A stretch of 40,487 bases of DNA, taken from the NCBI GenBank assembly GCA_003169695.1, contig PNAS01000027.1, positions 1-40,487 on the forward strand, written 5' to 3'. Every line of letters begins with the position of its first letter. The first letter of the stretch is position 1. The DNA comes from Spartobacteria bacterium. Its GTDB lineage: Bacteria > Verrucomicrobiota > Verrucomicrobiia > Chthoniobacterales > UBA10450. Positions 27,519-35,635 of the stretch are shown piece by piece. Under the pieces are notes generated by a model. The model was given only the letters and a program-made list of their open reading frames with translations, was not told the DNA's origin and did no database searches. Both the position numbers and the translations under genes were made by a program.

Positions 27519-28031
27519 ATGAAACGATTCGTCATAGCTGTTGGACTGGTCCTGCTCTTAGGACCTACCGTTTTTGCACGCGAGCAATCATTGCTCGCAC
27601 GAGTCACGGTTTATTGGGCCAGCGGGGGTGGCGGTTCCGATCGTTGGTCGCGGCGCCACATCTGTTCCACCGGCGCGCGATTGCGGGCGGGACATTGTGC
27701 CGTCGATCCGCGCCGGATTCCTTACGGCAGCAAAGTAACGCTTCCCGATGGCCCTTTGCTGGCGGTCGACACCGGCTCCGCCGTGGTCAGCCGCAAAGCA
27801 GCGCGGCGCTCTGGCCGGACAGAGCTCGAACGAAACGCCCTTGTTATTGACCGATTTTTTGAAACCAAGCAGCAGGCGCTCGGCTGGGCGAACAGGAACC
27901 CATATTTCATGCTCGTGAGAGTTTCTTCGCCAGATTTCCGGCCGCCACCGATTCCGCGGACGCAGAGAGTCGCGCCAGTTCTTCCCCTAAGTTTTCGGCC
28001 GCGATTCATGTCGCGGTCGCAAAAAAGTTAG
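27519..28031 (+). CDS. Exported 3D/DPBB-domain protein
   Basis: A 170-aa protein with a clear signal peptide (MKRFVIAVGLVLLLGPTVFA, cleavage after Ala20). Residues 24-110 form a 3D-domain/double-psi beta-barrel with its characteristic acidic residues: VDPRRIPYGSKVTL (D63) and LLAVDTGSAV (D84). These domains occur in lytic transglycosylases (MltA, Sps/YocH type) and act on peptidoglycan in the envelope. The stand-alone domain and the Pro/Arg-rich tail (PDFRPPPIPRTQR) leave the exact reaction open. The start is ATG 27519 with GGAG at 27509-27512; the GTG at 27507 is also in frame but lacks a site. Confidence 0.8.
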   Translation: MKRFVIAVGLVLLLGPTVFAREQSLLARVTVYWASGGGGSDRWSRRHICSTGARLRAGHCAVDPRRIPYGSKVTLPDGPLLAVDTGSAVVSRKAARRSGRTELERNALVIDRFFETKQQALGWANRNPYFMLVRVSSPDFRPPPIPRTQRVAPVLPLSFRPRFMSRSQKS

Positions 28032-28111
28032 CGCATCCTTGCCGCGGAAGTCCTCGATCGCTTTTTTTGTTTCGATCCAGTGGCCTAAATGTGGAAACAT
28101 CCGCCTCTCCT

Positions 28112-30109
28112 ATGAACCGAATTGTCCTGTTGGTTTCCTTGTTTGTCTCTCCACTTTGTGCACTCGCGGCCGATCCAGCGGCAAAAACGCTCACGCCTGG
28201 CGACAATCTCGTCGTTGACGGCATCCCGCCGATCCCGGCGGAACTGCCCGAGCAGGTCGGCCGCTACACCGAGTCACGTGCGGCCGGATTGCAGGACTGG
28301 CATCCCACGCGTCCGGAGATGCTGATCACGACACGCTTCGGCGATACGAATCAGATTCATCGCGTCACCCAACCAGGCGGTGCACGCACCCAGCTCACGT
28401 TTTTCCCGGACCGCGTGGACGGCGGATCGTTCCAGCCGACCGAAGGCGACTACTTCGTTTTTACGAAGGGCGCAGGCGGCAACGAGTTCAACCAGAACTA
28501 TCGCTACGACTTCTCAGACGGTCAGATCACCCTGCTTACCGACGGCAAGTCGCGGAACTCCGAGCCCGTCTGGAGCAACCGCGGCGAACGCATCGTCTAC
28601 ACCTCCACTCGACGCAACGGCGCCGACACCGACATTTACCTGGAGTCGCCCGCCGATCCGAAGAGCGATCGCATGCTCGCGGAAGTGAAGGGCGGCGGAT
28701 GGGAACCCGCCGACTGGTCGCCAGACGACAAGCAATTGCTCGTGCTGGAGGGCATTTCGATCAACGAAAGCTACCTCTGGTTGTTCGACACCCAGACCGG
28801 AGAGAAACAGGCAATCACAACGCGGCCACCGGAAGGCGCCGAAAAGGTGGCCTACTCGGCCGCGGTGTTTTCGAAGGACGGCAAAGGCGTTTTCGTTACG
28901 ACCGACCGGGAGTCTGAGTTCCAGCGGCTCGCCTACATCGATCTCGCTAGCGGCATGCATACTTACCTCCTGCCGGACGTGAAGTCGGATGTGGACAGTT
29001 GGGATTTGAGCCACGACGGCAAACAAATCGCCTACGCCTTGAACGAGAATGGCATGAGCACCCTGCACATGATCGACCTCTTGCCCGGAAATGGTACTGT
29101 GTCGGCGCGGCGGCAGAAAGATCCCACGTTCAACCCACCGCTGCCCGCCGTGGTCATCTCGGGGCTACGCTGGCACCGCGATCCGAAGCAAGGCCTGCTT
29201 GCTTTCAATATTGCTGGGGCACGCTCGCCATCTGATGTCTACACTTGGTCGGTCGCAGGCGGTAAAAACACGACCGCGCGCTGGACCGCGAGCGAGACAG
29301 GCGGCATTCCCGCGACGCGGTTTGTCGAGCCGGAGCTCGTCCGTTGGAAATCTTTCGATGGCAAAGAGATCACCGGATTCCTCTATATGCCGGACGCCGC
29401 GAAATTTCCCGGGCCGCGACCGGTCATTATCAATATCCACGGCGGTCCCGAATCGCAGTACCGTCCTGGTTATCTGGGACGCAACAACTACTTCATCAAC
29501 GAGCTCGGCTGCGCGATTCTTTTTCCGAACGTCCGCGGCTCGGCCGGCTACGGAAAAACTTTTCTGAAACTGGACAACGGGTTTAAGCGCGAAGATTCCT
29601 ACAAGGATATTTCGGCGCTGCTCGATTGGACGCGAACGCGCCAGGGTCTCGATGCTCAACGGGTCATGGTCACCGGCGGTTCGTATGGAGGCCACATGAC
29701 CCTCGCGGTCGCCACGAACTACGCCAACCGGATTCGGTGCGCGCTCGACGTCGTGGGCATTTCGAATCTCGCGACTTTCCTGAAAAATACCGAAAGCTAT
29801 CGACGTGATTTGCGTCGCGTGGAATACGGCGACGAACGCGACCCGAAGATGGCGGAATTCATGGAGCGGACGGCGCCATTAAACAACGCGCAGAAAATCA
29901 CCAAGCCGCTCTTCGTCGTGGCCGGCGCGAATGATCCGCGCGTCCCGAAATCGGAAGCCGATCAAATCGTTGCTACGCTGAAGAAACAAGGAACGCCAAT
30001 TTGGTATCTCGTCGGAAAAGACGAAGGCCACGGCTTCGCGAAAAAGAAGAACGCCGACTTCCAGTTTTACGCCACCGTGCAATTCATTCGCGAGTATCTG
30101 CTGAAGTAG
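28112..30109 (+). CDS. Exported S9-family prolyl oligopeptidase-like peptidase
   Basis: A 665-aa protein with a signal peptide (MNRIVLLVSLFVSPLCALAA). The N-terminal half is a WD40/TolB-like beta-propeller, with repeated motifs such as EPVWSNRGERIVYTS and EPADWSPDDKQLLVL. The C-terminal alpha/beta-hydrolase domain carries the triad: Ser in VTGGSYGGHMT, Asp in VVAGANDPRVPKSEAD, His in GKDEGHGFAKK. It should cleave or trim peptides in the periplasm (dipeptidyl or acylaminoacyl peptidase-like). I chose the start at 28112 because the signal peptide begins there, although the frame is open from 28067. It is convergent with the DoxX-like gene, leaving only 20 bp between stops. Confidence 0.93.
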   Translation: MNRIVLLVSLFVSPLCALAADPAAKTLTPGDNLVVDGIPPIPAELPEQVGRYTESRAAGLQDWHPTRPEMLITTRFGDTNQIHRVTQPGGARTQLTFFPDRVDGGSFQPTEGDYFVFTKGAGGNEFNQNYRYDFSDGQITLLTDGKSRNSEPVWSNRGERIVYTSTRRNGADTDIYLESPADPKSDRMLAEVKGGGWEPADWSPDDKQLLVLEGISINESYLWLFDTQTGEKQAITTRPPEGAEKVAYSAAVFSKDGKGVFVTTDRESEFQRLAYIDLASGMHTYLLPDVKSDVDSWDLSHDGKQIAYALNENGMSTLHMIDLLPGNGTVSARRQKDPTFNPPLPAVVISGLRWHRDPKQGLLAFNIAGARSPSDVYTWSVAGGKNTTARWTASETGGIPATRFVEPELVRWKSFDGKEITGFLYMPDAAKFPGPRPVIINIHGGPESQYRPGYLGRNNYFINELGCAILFPNVRGSAGYGKTFLKLDNGFKREDSYKDISALLDWTRTRQGLDAQRVMVTGGSYGGHMTLAVATNYANRIRCALDVVGISNLATFLKNTESYRRDLRRVEYGDERDPKMAEFMERTAPLNNAQKITKPLFVVAGANDPRVPKSEADQIVATLKKQGTPIWYLVGKDEGHGFAKKKNADFQFYATVQFIREYLLK

Positions 30110-30129
30110 CTCGGAAGCGAGGCGTCGGC

Positions 30130-30552
30130 CTACCGGCTCGGTCTCGCACCCTTTCGAAGTCGCACGCAGGCCCGGTAGACCCATGCAACGAATAAAAATT
30201 GAAACGGAAGCCGCGCCCAGAGCAGCCACGTTGGAACAACGTGCCCGGCGATGATCATTCCCGTGTTGATCGCCTGAACGTTCGCGGGAAACACAACGAG
30301 CAGCAGCGCGATTAGTCCCCACCCGGACCAAACTCGCGTGCGCGCTGGCAACATTCCCACACCCCCAATGATTTCCGCTCCGCCGCTGATAACGACCAAC
30401 GTTTCCGGCCACGGAAGGTAAGTTGGAACGATCGACAAATAGATCGAGGGCGCAATGAAATGATTGATGCCCGCCAGGATGAAAAACGCCGCCAGCAGGA
30501 GACGAGAAGCATTCACAGAGCGAACTTTTTTGCCATTGCGCAAAGTCACCAT
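30130..30552 (-). CDS. DoxX-like membrane protein
   Basis: A 140-aa protein with four hydrophobic helices: LLLAAFFILAGINHFI, PETLVVISGGAEIIGGVGML, WGLIALLLVVFPANVQAI and the last near FQFLFVAWVYRA. It matches the DoxX/DoxD-like family in length, topology and the FxxAGxxHF and GGAEIxGGVG signatures. Relatives are quinol-linked or of unknown function, and the role here is unknown. The ATG at 30552 is chosen, since upstream in-frame sequence to 30834 lacks family features and lies antisense to the HNH gene. Confidence 0.85.
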   Translation of the reverse strand: MVTLRNGKKVRSVNASRLLLAAFFILAGINHFIAPSIYLSIVPTYLPWPETLVVISGGAEIIGGVGMLPARTRVWSGWGLIALLLVVFPANVQAINTGMIIAGHVVPTWLLWARLPFQFLFVAWVYRACVRLRKGARPSR

Positions 30553-30564
30553 ACCGTCTCGTCG

Positions 30565-31002
30565 TTGAAAAATCGGATCACATTCGCGGCCTTCCTGGTG
30601 CTTAGTCTGGCAGCTCATGCTCGGGCCGGGGATGACATGATGCCAAACCGGAAGCTCACGCCGGGGAAAGTCGCGCGGAGGGACAAAGACCGGAACGGCG
30701 TCACCGAAGAAATGGAGCGGAAAGTGTTCGATCGTTATCACATTCCATGGCGGAGACGGCCGGAATTCAAGGTCGATCATCTCATCCCCGCCGAACTCGG
30801 AGGCGCGGATACGATCGACAACCTCTGGCCGCAAAGTCTGTCCACCAAACCTTACGGCGCGCAGCGAAAAGAGTTATTGACGCGACGTCTTTTGGTCCGG
30901 ATTGCGTCCGGCGAAATGACCCTCGCACAAGCGCAAAAGGAAATCCGAGAGGACTGGATTTCCTGTTTTGTCGACCACCTGGGAATAGTCTATCTGCGCT
31001 AA
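30565..31002 (+). CDS. Exported HNH-like nuclease-domain protein
   Basis: About 145 aa. The readable N-terminus is a signal peptide (KNRITFAAFLVLSLAAHARA) followed by a short mature protein carrying an HNH-like core, FKVDHLIPAELGGADTIDNLWPQS, in which D-H, the N-L-W segment and the following region match HNH endonuclease signatures. That suggests an exported or periplasmic nuclease. The start is uncertain. A TTG at 30565 places the signal peptide at the N-terminus but lacks a Shine-Dalgarno. An ATG at 30460 has GAGG about 10 bases upstream, but it adds a charged extension and overlaps the divergent DoxX-like gene by 93 bp. No immunity gene is seen beside it. Confidence 0.65.
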   Translation: MKNRITFAAFLVLSLAAHARAGDDMMPNRKLTPGKVARRDKDRNGVTEEMERKVFDRYHIPWRRRPEFKVDHLIPAELGGADTIDNLWPQSLSTKPYGAQRKELLTRRLLVRIASGEMTLAQAQKEIREDWISCFVDHLGIVYLR

Positions 31003-31036
31003 AGTTCGCGTTTCGAGAAGAGCGAAATCGATCCGG

Positions 31037-31600
31037 CTACGAAGAGAATTTTCCGTAGACCGCTATCAACGGGTACTTGCAGCGGTTTTTCGTCCAGTAA
31101 TCGCTCGCGAAACCGCTTTTCGTTCGAATTACGACATGGCCCGCGCCATTGCTGCCCTGGGCAAAGACCAGCACCGCGCCGATCGGCGCAGCAAATTGAT
31201 CGCGCACAGGCAAACGCTTGAACCCGAAGTTGCGGACCAGTTCTTCACCCGCTTGCGATGCGTAGTTGGTTTTCGGGTAGGAGTTGATTACACCGGAGGC
31301 GACGAGCGCTTCCTTCACATAACGCCAGCACCGAGCTCGGGAATGCGCATTGGCGCGCTCCTCGGCGATGGTGGCCGCGCGCCGCAGCCGCGGATCGAGG
31401 CGCGAATCGACTCGCGCATCCGGATGAACGATCGACCCGCTCCAGTAATGGCGAATGATGCGAGCGGAGCCGGTCCATCCTGACGGTGTCTGATAATAAA
31501 ATTTGGATGTGGAAGAGGTCAGGCCCTCAGAGCGGACTTCGATCGTGGAAAGTGTGAGTCCCAAGCCGCAGAGGAAAACCAACAGAATAAGACGTCGCAC
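31037..31600 (-). CDS. Exported Cys/His (CHAP/NlpC-like) protein, paralog 1
   Basis: A 187-aa protein with an N-terminal signal peptide (RRLILLVFLCGLGLTLS). The conserved core carries ARCWRYVKEAL (C91) and GAGHVVIRT (H155), placed as the catalytic Cys and His of CHAP/NlpC-P60-type amidases; I infer a peptidoglycan or related hydrolase. It is clearly homologous to the 33553-34257 product: SRLDPRLRRAATIAEER, SYPKT, GEELVRNFGFKRLPVRDQFAAPIG and VLVFAQG align with only conservative changes. The start is GTG 31600, as in the paralog (both begin GTG-CGA). The mature N-terminus lacks the repeat found in the paralog. Confidence 0.75.
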   Translation of the reverse strand: MRRLILLVFLCGLGLTLSTIEVRSEGLTSSTSKFYYQTPSGWTGSARIIRHYWSGSIVHPDARVDSRLDPRLRRAATIAEERANAHSRARCWRYVKEALVASGVINSYPKTNYASQAGEELVRNFGFKRLPVRDQFAAPIGAVLVFAQGSNGAGHVVIRTKSGFASDYWTKNRCKYPLIAVYGKFSS

Positions 31601-31857
31601 GCATTCTGTGTATGCAAGGCTCGTACCACGGGCGCAAGCCTTTACCCGCTACGACGGCGAATAATTCTCGCCGGTACTCCCAGTTAAGCAAAAAGACTCC
31701 CAATTTTGAGAAAATAGAGCAATAACCGTAGACGAACTGAGATTCTTCCTATCGTTCAATGAAGCCCGAATTTACCGAATCTTTAGGACTGAAAGTGCGA
31801 AAGCATTGAGGTCAGTTGCGTCATCCGCGGCCGCCACCGAAACTCGAAATTCGCTAA

Positions 31858-32358
31858 ATGTCAGAACGCTTCACGATTCGTCTTGCCACTCCCGAGGATG
31901 TGGACGCCATCGCTGAGCATCGCGCGCGCATGTTCGACGAGATGGGCCAGGTCCCGCCAGACGCGTTCGAGATCCTGCGCGCGAAATCACGTGAGCGCCT
32001 CCGCGATCTCGTGATTCGGGGCGAATACATCGGATGGCTGGCGATCCCGACGCAGCGTCCAGACATCGTTGCGGGCGGAGCCGGGGTTCAACTCCGCGAG
32101 GTTCTGCCGCATCCGCTCCCGCGCGCGGCCGAAGGAAACAAAATCGCGGACGGACGGCACGCTATTATTCTAAACGTGTTCACCGAGCCAGAATGGCGTC
32201 GTCAAGGCGTAGCCGTGCTTCTTCTCCAACGGATCATTGACTGGGCCCGGACCGAGCGGCTAGATCGCCTTGTCCTGCACGCTTCGGAAGCTGGGCGTTC
32301 ACTCTACGAACGGCTCGGTTTTGTCGATGCGAATGAAATGCGCTTGGCGGGCCATTAG
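31858..32358 (+). CDS. GNAT-family N-acetyltransferase
   Basis: A 166-aa acetyltransferase of the GNAT fold. It begins FTIRLATPEDVDAIAEHRARMF and contains the acetyl-CoA-binding motif A as EPEWRRQGVAVLLLQRIIDWA (R/Q-x-x-G-x-A), then LHASEAGRSLYERLGFVDANEM at the C-terminal strand. The substrate is unknown. It begins at the ATG at 31858, after a 257-bp non-coding gap shared with the divergent paralog-1 gene, in which I see no clear promoter or operator. Its C-terminus is 44 bp before the next gene on the same strand. Confidence 0.9.
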   Translation: MSERFTIRLATPEDVDAIAEHRARMFDEMGQVPPDAFEILRAKSRERLRDLVIRGEYIGWLAIPTQRPDIVAGGAGVQLREVLPHPLPRAAEGNKIADGRHAIILNVFTEPEWRRQGVAVLLLQRIIDWARTERLDRLVLHASEAGRSLYERLGFVDANEMRLAGH

Positions 32359-32402
32359 ATCGGGCCACAAGATATCATTTCGAAAACCTGCGACCAAAGC
32401 CG

Positions 32403-33344
32403 ATGGCACAATTTCCCGAAGAACAATCGAAGTCCGGCGAATTCAAGCGCCAGGAAGATGCATTCCGCGATTGGGTGAGGCGGGACGGCTCCACGCCTTA
32501 CAAACCTGAGCGCGGCCGTTATCATCTCTACGTCTCGCTCGCTTGCCCCTGGGCGCATCGCACCATCATTCTGCGCAAGCTCAAAGGCCTCGAGGAAACG
32601 ATCGGCATGAGCGTCGTCGACCCCCTGCGCGACGAGCGCGGCTGGGCATTCCGAAACGGCCCCGGCCACTCCGAAGATCCCGTGAACGGCTTCCAGTTCT
32701 TAAGCGAAGCCTACCGCGGGACCGATCCCAATTACCACGGACGCGTCACCGTCCCGGTCCTGTGGGACAAGCAGACGAAGTGCATCGTCAGCAACTCGGA
32801 CGACGACCTTCTGCGCATGTTCAACAGTGAGTTCAACGACTTTGCGACCAACGCTTACGACTTCTGTCCAACCGGCCTCCGCGGCGAAATCGACAAGATC
32901 AACAAGCGCGTTTATGACCGCGTGAACAATGGCGTTTATCTTGCTGGCTTCGCCACGGCCCAGCGGCCATACGAACGCGCCGCGAAAAGATTATTCCAAA
33001 CCCTCGACGAACTCGACGCGTATCTCGCAGCGCAACGCTACTTGTTAGGCCAGCGCCTGACCGAGTCCGACTGGCGCCTTTTCCCGACGCTCATCCGATT
33101 CGACGCGGTCTATCATGGTCACTTCAAGTGCAACCTCCGCCGCATCGTCGATTACCCGAACCTTTGGCCTTACTTGCGCGACCTGTACCAGCACAACGGC
33201 GTCGCCGAAACCGTGAATTTCGACCACATCAAGCGCCACTACTACATGACGCACGACCACATCAACCCAACCCGCATCGTGCCGATCGGTCCTGCGCTCG
33301 ATTTAAGCGCGCCGCACGGCCGGGAGCGAATTGTCGGCGTGTAG
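32403..33344 (+). CDS. Glutathionyl-hydroquinone reductase (YqjG/ECM4-like)
   Basis: A 313-aa glutathione transferase of the Xi class, which reduces glutathionyl-hydroquinones to hydroquinones using glutathione. The N-terminal thioredoxin fold has the active-site C48 within LYVSLACPWAHRT. RVTVPVLWDKQTKCIVSNSDDDLLRMFN is the typical glutathione-binding continuation, and the helical C-terminal domain (FQTLDELDAYLAAQRYLLGQRLTESDWRLFPTLIRFD) contains the family-specific residues. The length fits the family. It follows the GNAT gene by 44 bp and may be co-transcribed. It ends 208 bp before the convergent paralog-2 gene, in a gap occupied by a large inverted repeat. Confidence 0.93.
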   Translation: MAQFPEEQSKSGEFKRQEDAFRDWVRRDGSTPYKPERGRYHLYVSLACPWAHRTIILRKLKGLEETIGMSVVDPLRDERGWAFRNGPGHSEDPVNGFQFLSEAYRGTDPNYHGRVTVPVLWDKQTKCIVSNSDDDLLRMFNSEFNDFATNAYDFCPTGLRGEIDKINKRVYDRVNNGVYLAGFATAQRPYERAAKRLFQTLDELDAYLAAQRYLLGQRLTESDWRLFPTLIRFDAVYHGHFKCNLRRIVDYPNLWPYLRDLYQHNGVAETVNFDHIKRHYYMTHDHINPTRIVPIGPALDLSAPHGRERIVGV

Positions 33345-33351
33345 ACGCACT

Positions 33352-33505
33352 GTCATCCCGAGCCGCAGAGACGGCGAGGGACCTCCCTCCCGCTCTCGGA
33401 TTACTCAAGAAACAAGGCCGCTGATCCGAAAGAGATCGCCCAATGTAGCGCGGAAGCGCTTCAGCAATTGCGAGGTCCCTCGTTGTCTGCGCAACTCGGG
33501 ATGAC
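33352..33505. repeat. Long imperfect inverted repeat, GTCATCCCGAG-type
   Basis: Left arm 33352-33385 begins GTCATCCCGAG and ends CGAGGGACCTC; right arm 33472-33505 is its reverse complement at 28 of 34 positions, with the outer 11 bp of each end perfect. The 86-nt loop holds another hairpin, AGCGC-GGAA-GCGCT at 33447-33460. It lies between convergent genes and could act as a bidirectional terminator. In memory, similar GTCATCCCGAG/GAGGGACCTC palindromes occur dispersed in several bacterial phyla. No second copy is visible here. Confidence 0.8.
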
Positions 33506-33552
33506 ACCCGGCCGCGAATTCCACTCTTCCGACGACGCGTCCCTCGCGTCGC

Positions 33553-34257
33553 CTACCCCTTGGCGTAAACGCCGACGAGCGCGGCCCGGCATGCGTCCTT
33601 CGAGCGGAAATCACTCACGAAACCGGTTCTCGTTCGGATCTCGACATGCCCGGCATTGTTGCGGCCCTTGAAATACACGAGCACCGAACCGATCGGCGCC
33701 GCGTACGGATCGCGAATCGGAAGCTTCTTGAAACCATAGTCGCGCACCAGCTCATCACCGGCCTGCTTTGCCAGCGGAGTTTTCGGATAGGACGTTACCG
33801 CTCCTGAGGCCATGAGAGCCTCCTTCACGTAATGCCAGCAGCGCGATTTCGAATGCGCGTAAGCGCGTTCATCCGCGATCGTTGCCGCGCGGCTCAACTT
33901 CGGGTCCAGACGCGGATCGGTCTTCGCCATCGGATGGACGATTCGGTTCTTCTGGTACTGCTCAACAATTGGCGCCGAGACGGTTTTGCCGTTCCTGTCC
34001 TTAAAGACGAACTCTGATTTAGAAGGCTCCGGGGGCGCCTTCTTCTGGGACTGCTCAACGATTGGCGCCGAGACGGTCTTGCCAGTCCGATCCTTAGAGA
34101 CGAACTCCGATTTCGAAGGCTCCGAGACCGCTTTTTCGGTCCGCTTCTGGAAGACGGTTTGAGGCGTGAAAGACAGGCTTTCGGTTCGAGCTGCGTTTGC
34201 CGAAACGGCCAGAGCGCAGCCCCAGACAATAGTAAATAGGAGATTAGTTTTTCGCAC
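33553..34257 (-). CDS. Exported Cys/His (CHAP/NlpC-like) protein, paralog 2
   Basis: A 234-aa paralog of the 31037-31600 product. An N-terminal signal peptide (LLFTIVWGCALAVSANA) is followed by two tandem 31-aa repeats at about residues 46-73 and 77-104 (EPSKSEFV, KDR-GKTVSAPIVEQ in both). The core then has C140 within SRCWHYVKEAL and H204 within NAGHVEIRT. I infer a peptidoglycan-linked hydrolase. I chose the GTG start at 34257 because AGGGGG lies about 7 bases upstream and it opens the signal peptide. The frame extends to 35220 in the other direction, but that part is antisense to the DUF2459 gene. It ends 208 bp from the convergent reductase gene. Confidence 0.78.
   Translation of the reverse strand: MRKTNLLFTIVWGCALAVSANAARTESLSFTPQTVFQKRTEKAVSEPSKSEFVSKDRTGKTVSAPIVEQSQKKAPPEPSKSEFVFKDRNGKTVSAPIVEQYQKNRIVHPMAKTDPRLDPKLSRAATIADERAYAHSKSRCWHYVKEALMASGAVTSYPKTPLAKQAGDELVRDYGFKKLPIRDPYAAPIGSVLVYFKGRNNAGHVEIRTRTGFVSDFRSKDACRAALVGVYAKG
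33945..34140 (-). repeat. 93-bp tandem repeat inside paralog 2
   Basis: Two copies of about 93 bp, for example CTCAAC at 33961 and at 34054, give the period of 31 codons. The copies differ at scattered, mostly third, codon positions, so the duplication is not very recent. They encode the two EPSKSEFV...GKTVSAPIVEQ units. Confidence 0.75.
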
Positions 34258-34434
34258 GGAAGCGCCCCCTATCCACGCTAGGAGGCACCCGCGCAAGCGA
34301 TTTTTCGTAATTTTTTCTACAAAAAAAGTAATACTCGGGTGAGATCCGAATTGCCTGACTGATTTCACCGCCAGCCATGCGCCAATCGAGGTTCCTATTC
34401 GTTGAAAACATCGGTTTCGCGGCGAATTATCTGG

Positions 34435-35139
34435 ATGAAAAATTGCCCTGGGCTGGTCAGGAGACTGGCGCGAGCGATCCAGCGGATCGCTTTCGTCGCC
34501 GCAGTCTTTTGCGCCGTCGCCTGTGCCGGACCGACCAAATCGCTTTACCCGCCTCGGGCCGGTCAGACCGCTCGGACCGTTTACGTGATCAATCACGGTG
34601 CGCTTCATACGGGCCTGGCCGTGAAGCGATCGGACATCCCGCGTGGGGTCTGGCCGGAAAATCGCGATTACTCCGGGTTCAAATATGTCGAGGTTGGCTG
34701 GGGCGACGACGATGGCTACCGAAAACACCTCACCAGTGGGATCGCGATGAAAGCGCTGGCCGGCTCGAAGCGTACGGTGCTGCTTTCTGATGGGTTCAGT
34801 GCGTTGCGAGAGAAACTGGACGCCCCGAGTTTCACGGTGATCGAAGTCGATTTGTCCGCTGGAGGCTTCGCCCGATTGTGCCAGCACATCGAGCAAACCT
34901 ACGCACTCGATAAAGCAGGCCGGCCAATTCGTTTGGGGAAAGGTTGGTATCGGGCTCGCGGTACCTATTCCGCATTCCACACTTGCAACACATGGATCGC
35001 TTCCGCGCTCCGCAAAGCCGGTTGCCCGATTACTCCCGCCTACTGCCTCACGCCGGGTCCGCTTCTCCATCAGGCGCGGCAATTCGGACGCGTCGTTCCA
35101 TCGGCTGAAGGTCGCGACGATGCAGGCGCTCATCGATGA
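34435..35139 (+). CDS. DUF2459/TIGR02117-family putative lipoprotein
   Basis: About 234 aa. The N-terminal helix FVAAVFCAVAC ends in a lipobox-like AVAC followed by AG, which suggests a lipoprotein. The family signature is present as YVINHGALHTGLAV, WGDDDGYRKH, HTCNTWIASALRKAGCPI and TPGPLLHQARQ. The fold is papain-like with Cys and His in the NHGALHTGL and HTCNTW motifs, so a hydrolytic activity is possible but unproven. The ATG at 34435 is chosen; the frame extends to a TTG at 34402. The last ten residues (from about 35105) run into sequence that resembles the ABC permease gene in another frame, so the natural C-terminus is lost or altered. Confidence 0.75.
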   Translation: MKNCPGLVRRLARAIQRIAFVAAVFCAVACAGPTKSLYPPRAGQTARTVYVINHGALHTGLAVKRSDIPRGVWPENRDYSGFKYVEVGWGDDDGYRKHLTSGIAMKALAGSKRTVLLSDGFSALREKLDAPSFTVIEVDLSAGGFARLCQHIEQTYALDKAGRPIRLGKGWYRARGTYSAFHTCNTWIASALRKAGCPITPAYCLTPGPLLHQARQFGRVVPSAEGRDDAGAHR

Positions 35140-35545
35140 ATCGATCGCACAGCCGCGTTTTCGCACCTGGCTCATTGGCGTGTTCTCGATCTTCGCGCTC
35201 ACGCTCGCCTGCCTCGGCATTTACGGCGTCATCGCGTATCTCGTCACGCAACGATACAAAGAGATCGGCATCCGCATCGCGCTTGGGGCCACGCACCAGA
35301 ACATCCTCCAACTCATTCTCGCCCGCACCTTCAAGCTCACCGCCTCCGGAATTCTAGCCGGATTGATCGCCGCGTTTTTCCTCTCGAAATTTCTGAGCAC
35401 AATTCTGTTCGGAATCACCGTCCACGACCCGCTAACTTTCGTAGCCGTTCCCGCATGCCTGATCACGATCGCTTTACTGGCCGGCTATCTGCCCGCTAGG
35501 CGCGCCACCCGCGTCGATCCCGTCACTTCATTGCGTTACGAGTAA
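35120..35545 (+). pseudogene. C-terminal fragment of an FtsX/MacB-type ABC permease
   Basis: The reading frame encodes 141 aa that match the C-terminus of MacB/FtsX permeases of the ADOP type (usually about 800 aa): TMQALIDESIAQPRFRTWLIGVF, LACLGIYGVIAYLVTQRYKEIGIRIALGA, two further helices, and ARRATRVDPVTSLRYE at the end. Homology seems to start near 35105, inside the end of the DUF2459 gene in another frame. Everything upstream (periplasmic domain and first membrane helices) is missing, so it is a truncated relic. It could be translated from ATG 35120, but would not form a working permease by itself. Confidence 0.8.
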
Positions 35546-35635
35546 TTGGAGGTGCTGTGAAACAGCTTTACGAGATCTCTCCGCGTAAGCCTGTTCCAGA
35601 AATCGGTACAGGCTCTTGTGGCCGAGATACGATCC

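Noticed and set aside
34258..35220. N-terminal extension of paralog 2 antisense to DUF2459
   Set aside because: The GTG at 34257 has a good Shine-Dalgarno and opens a signal peptide; the extension is antisense to a recognised family.
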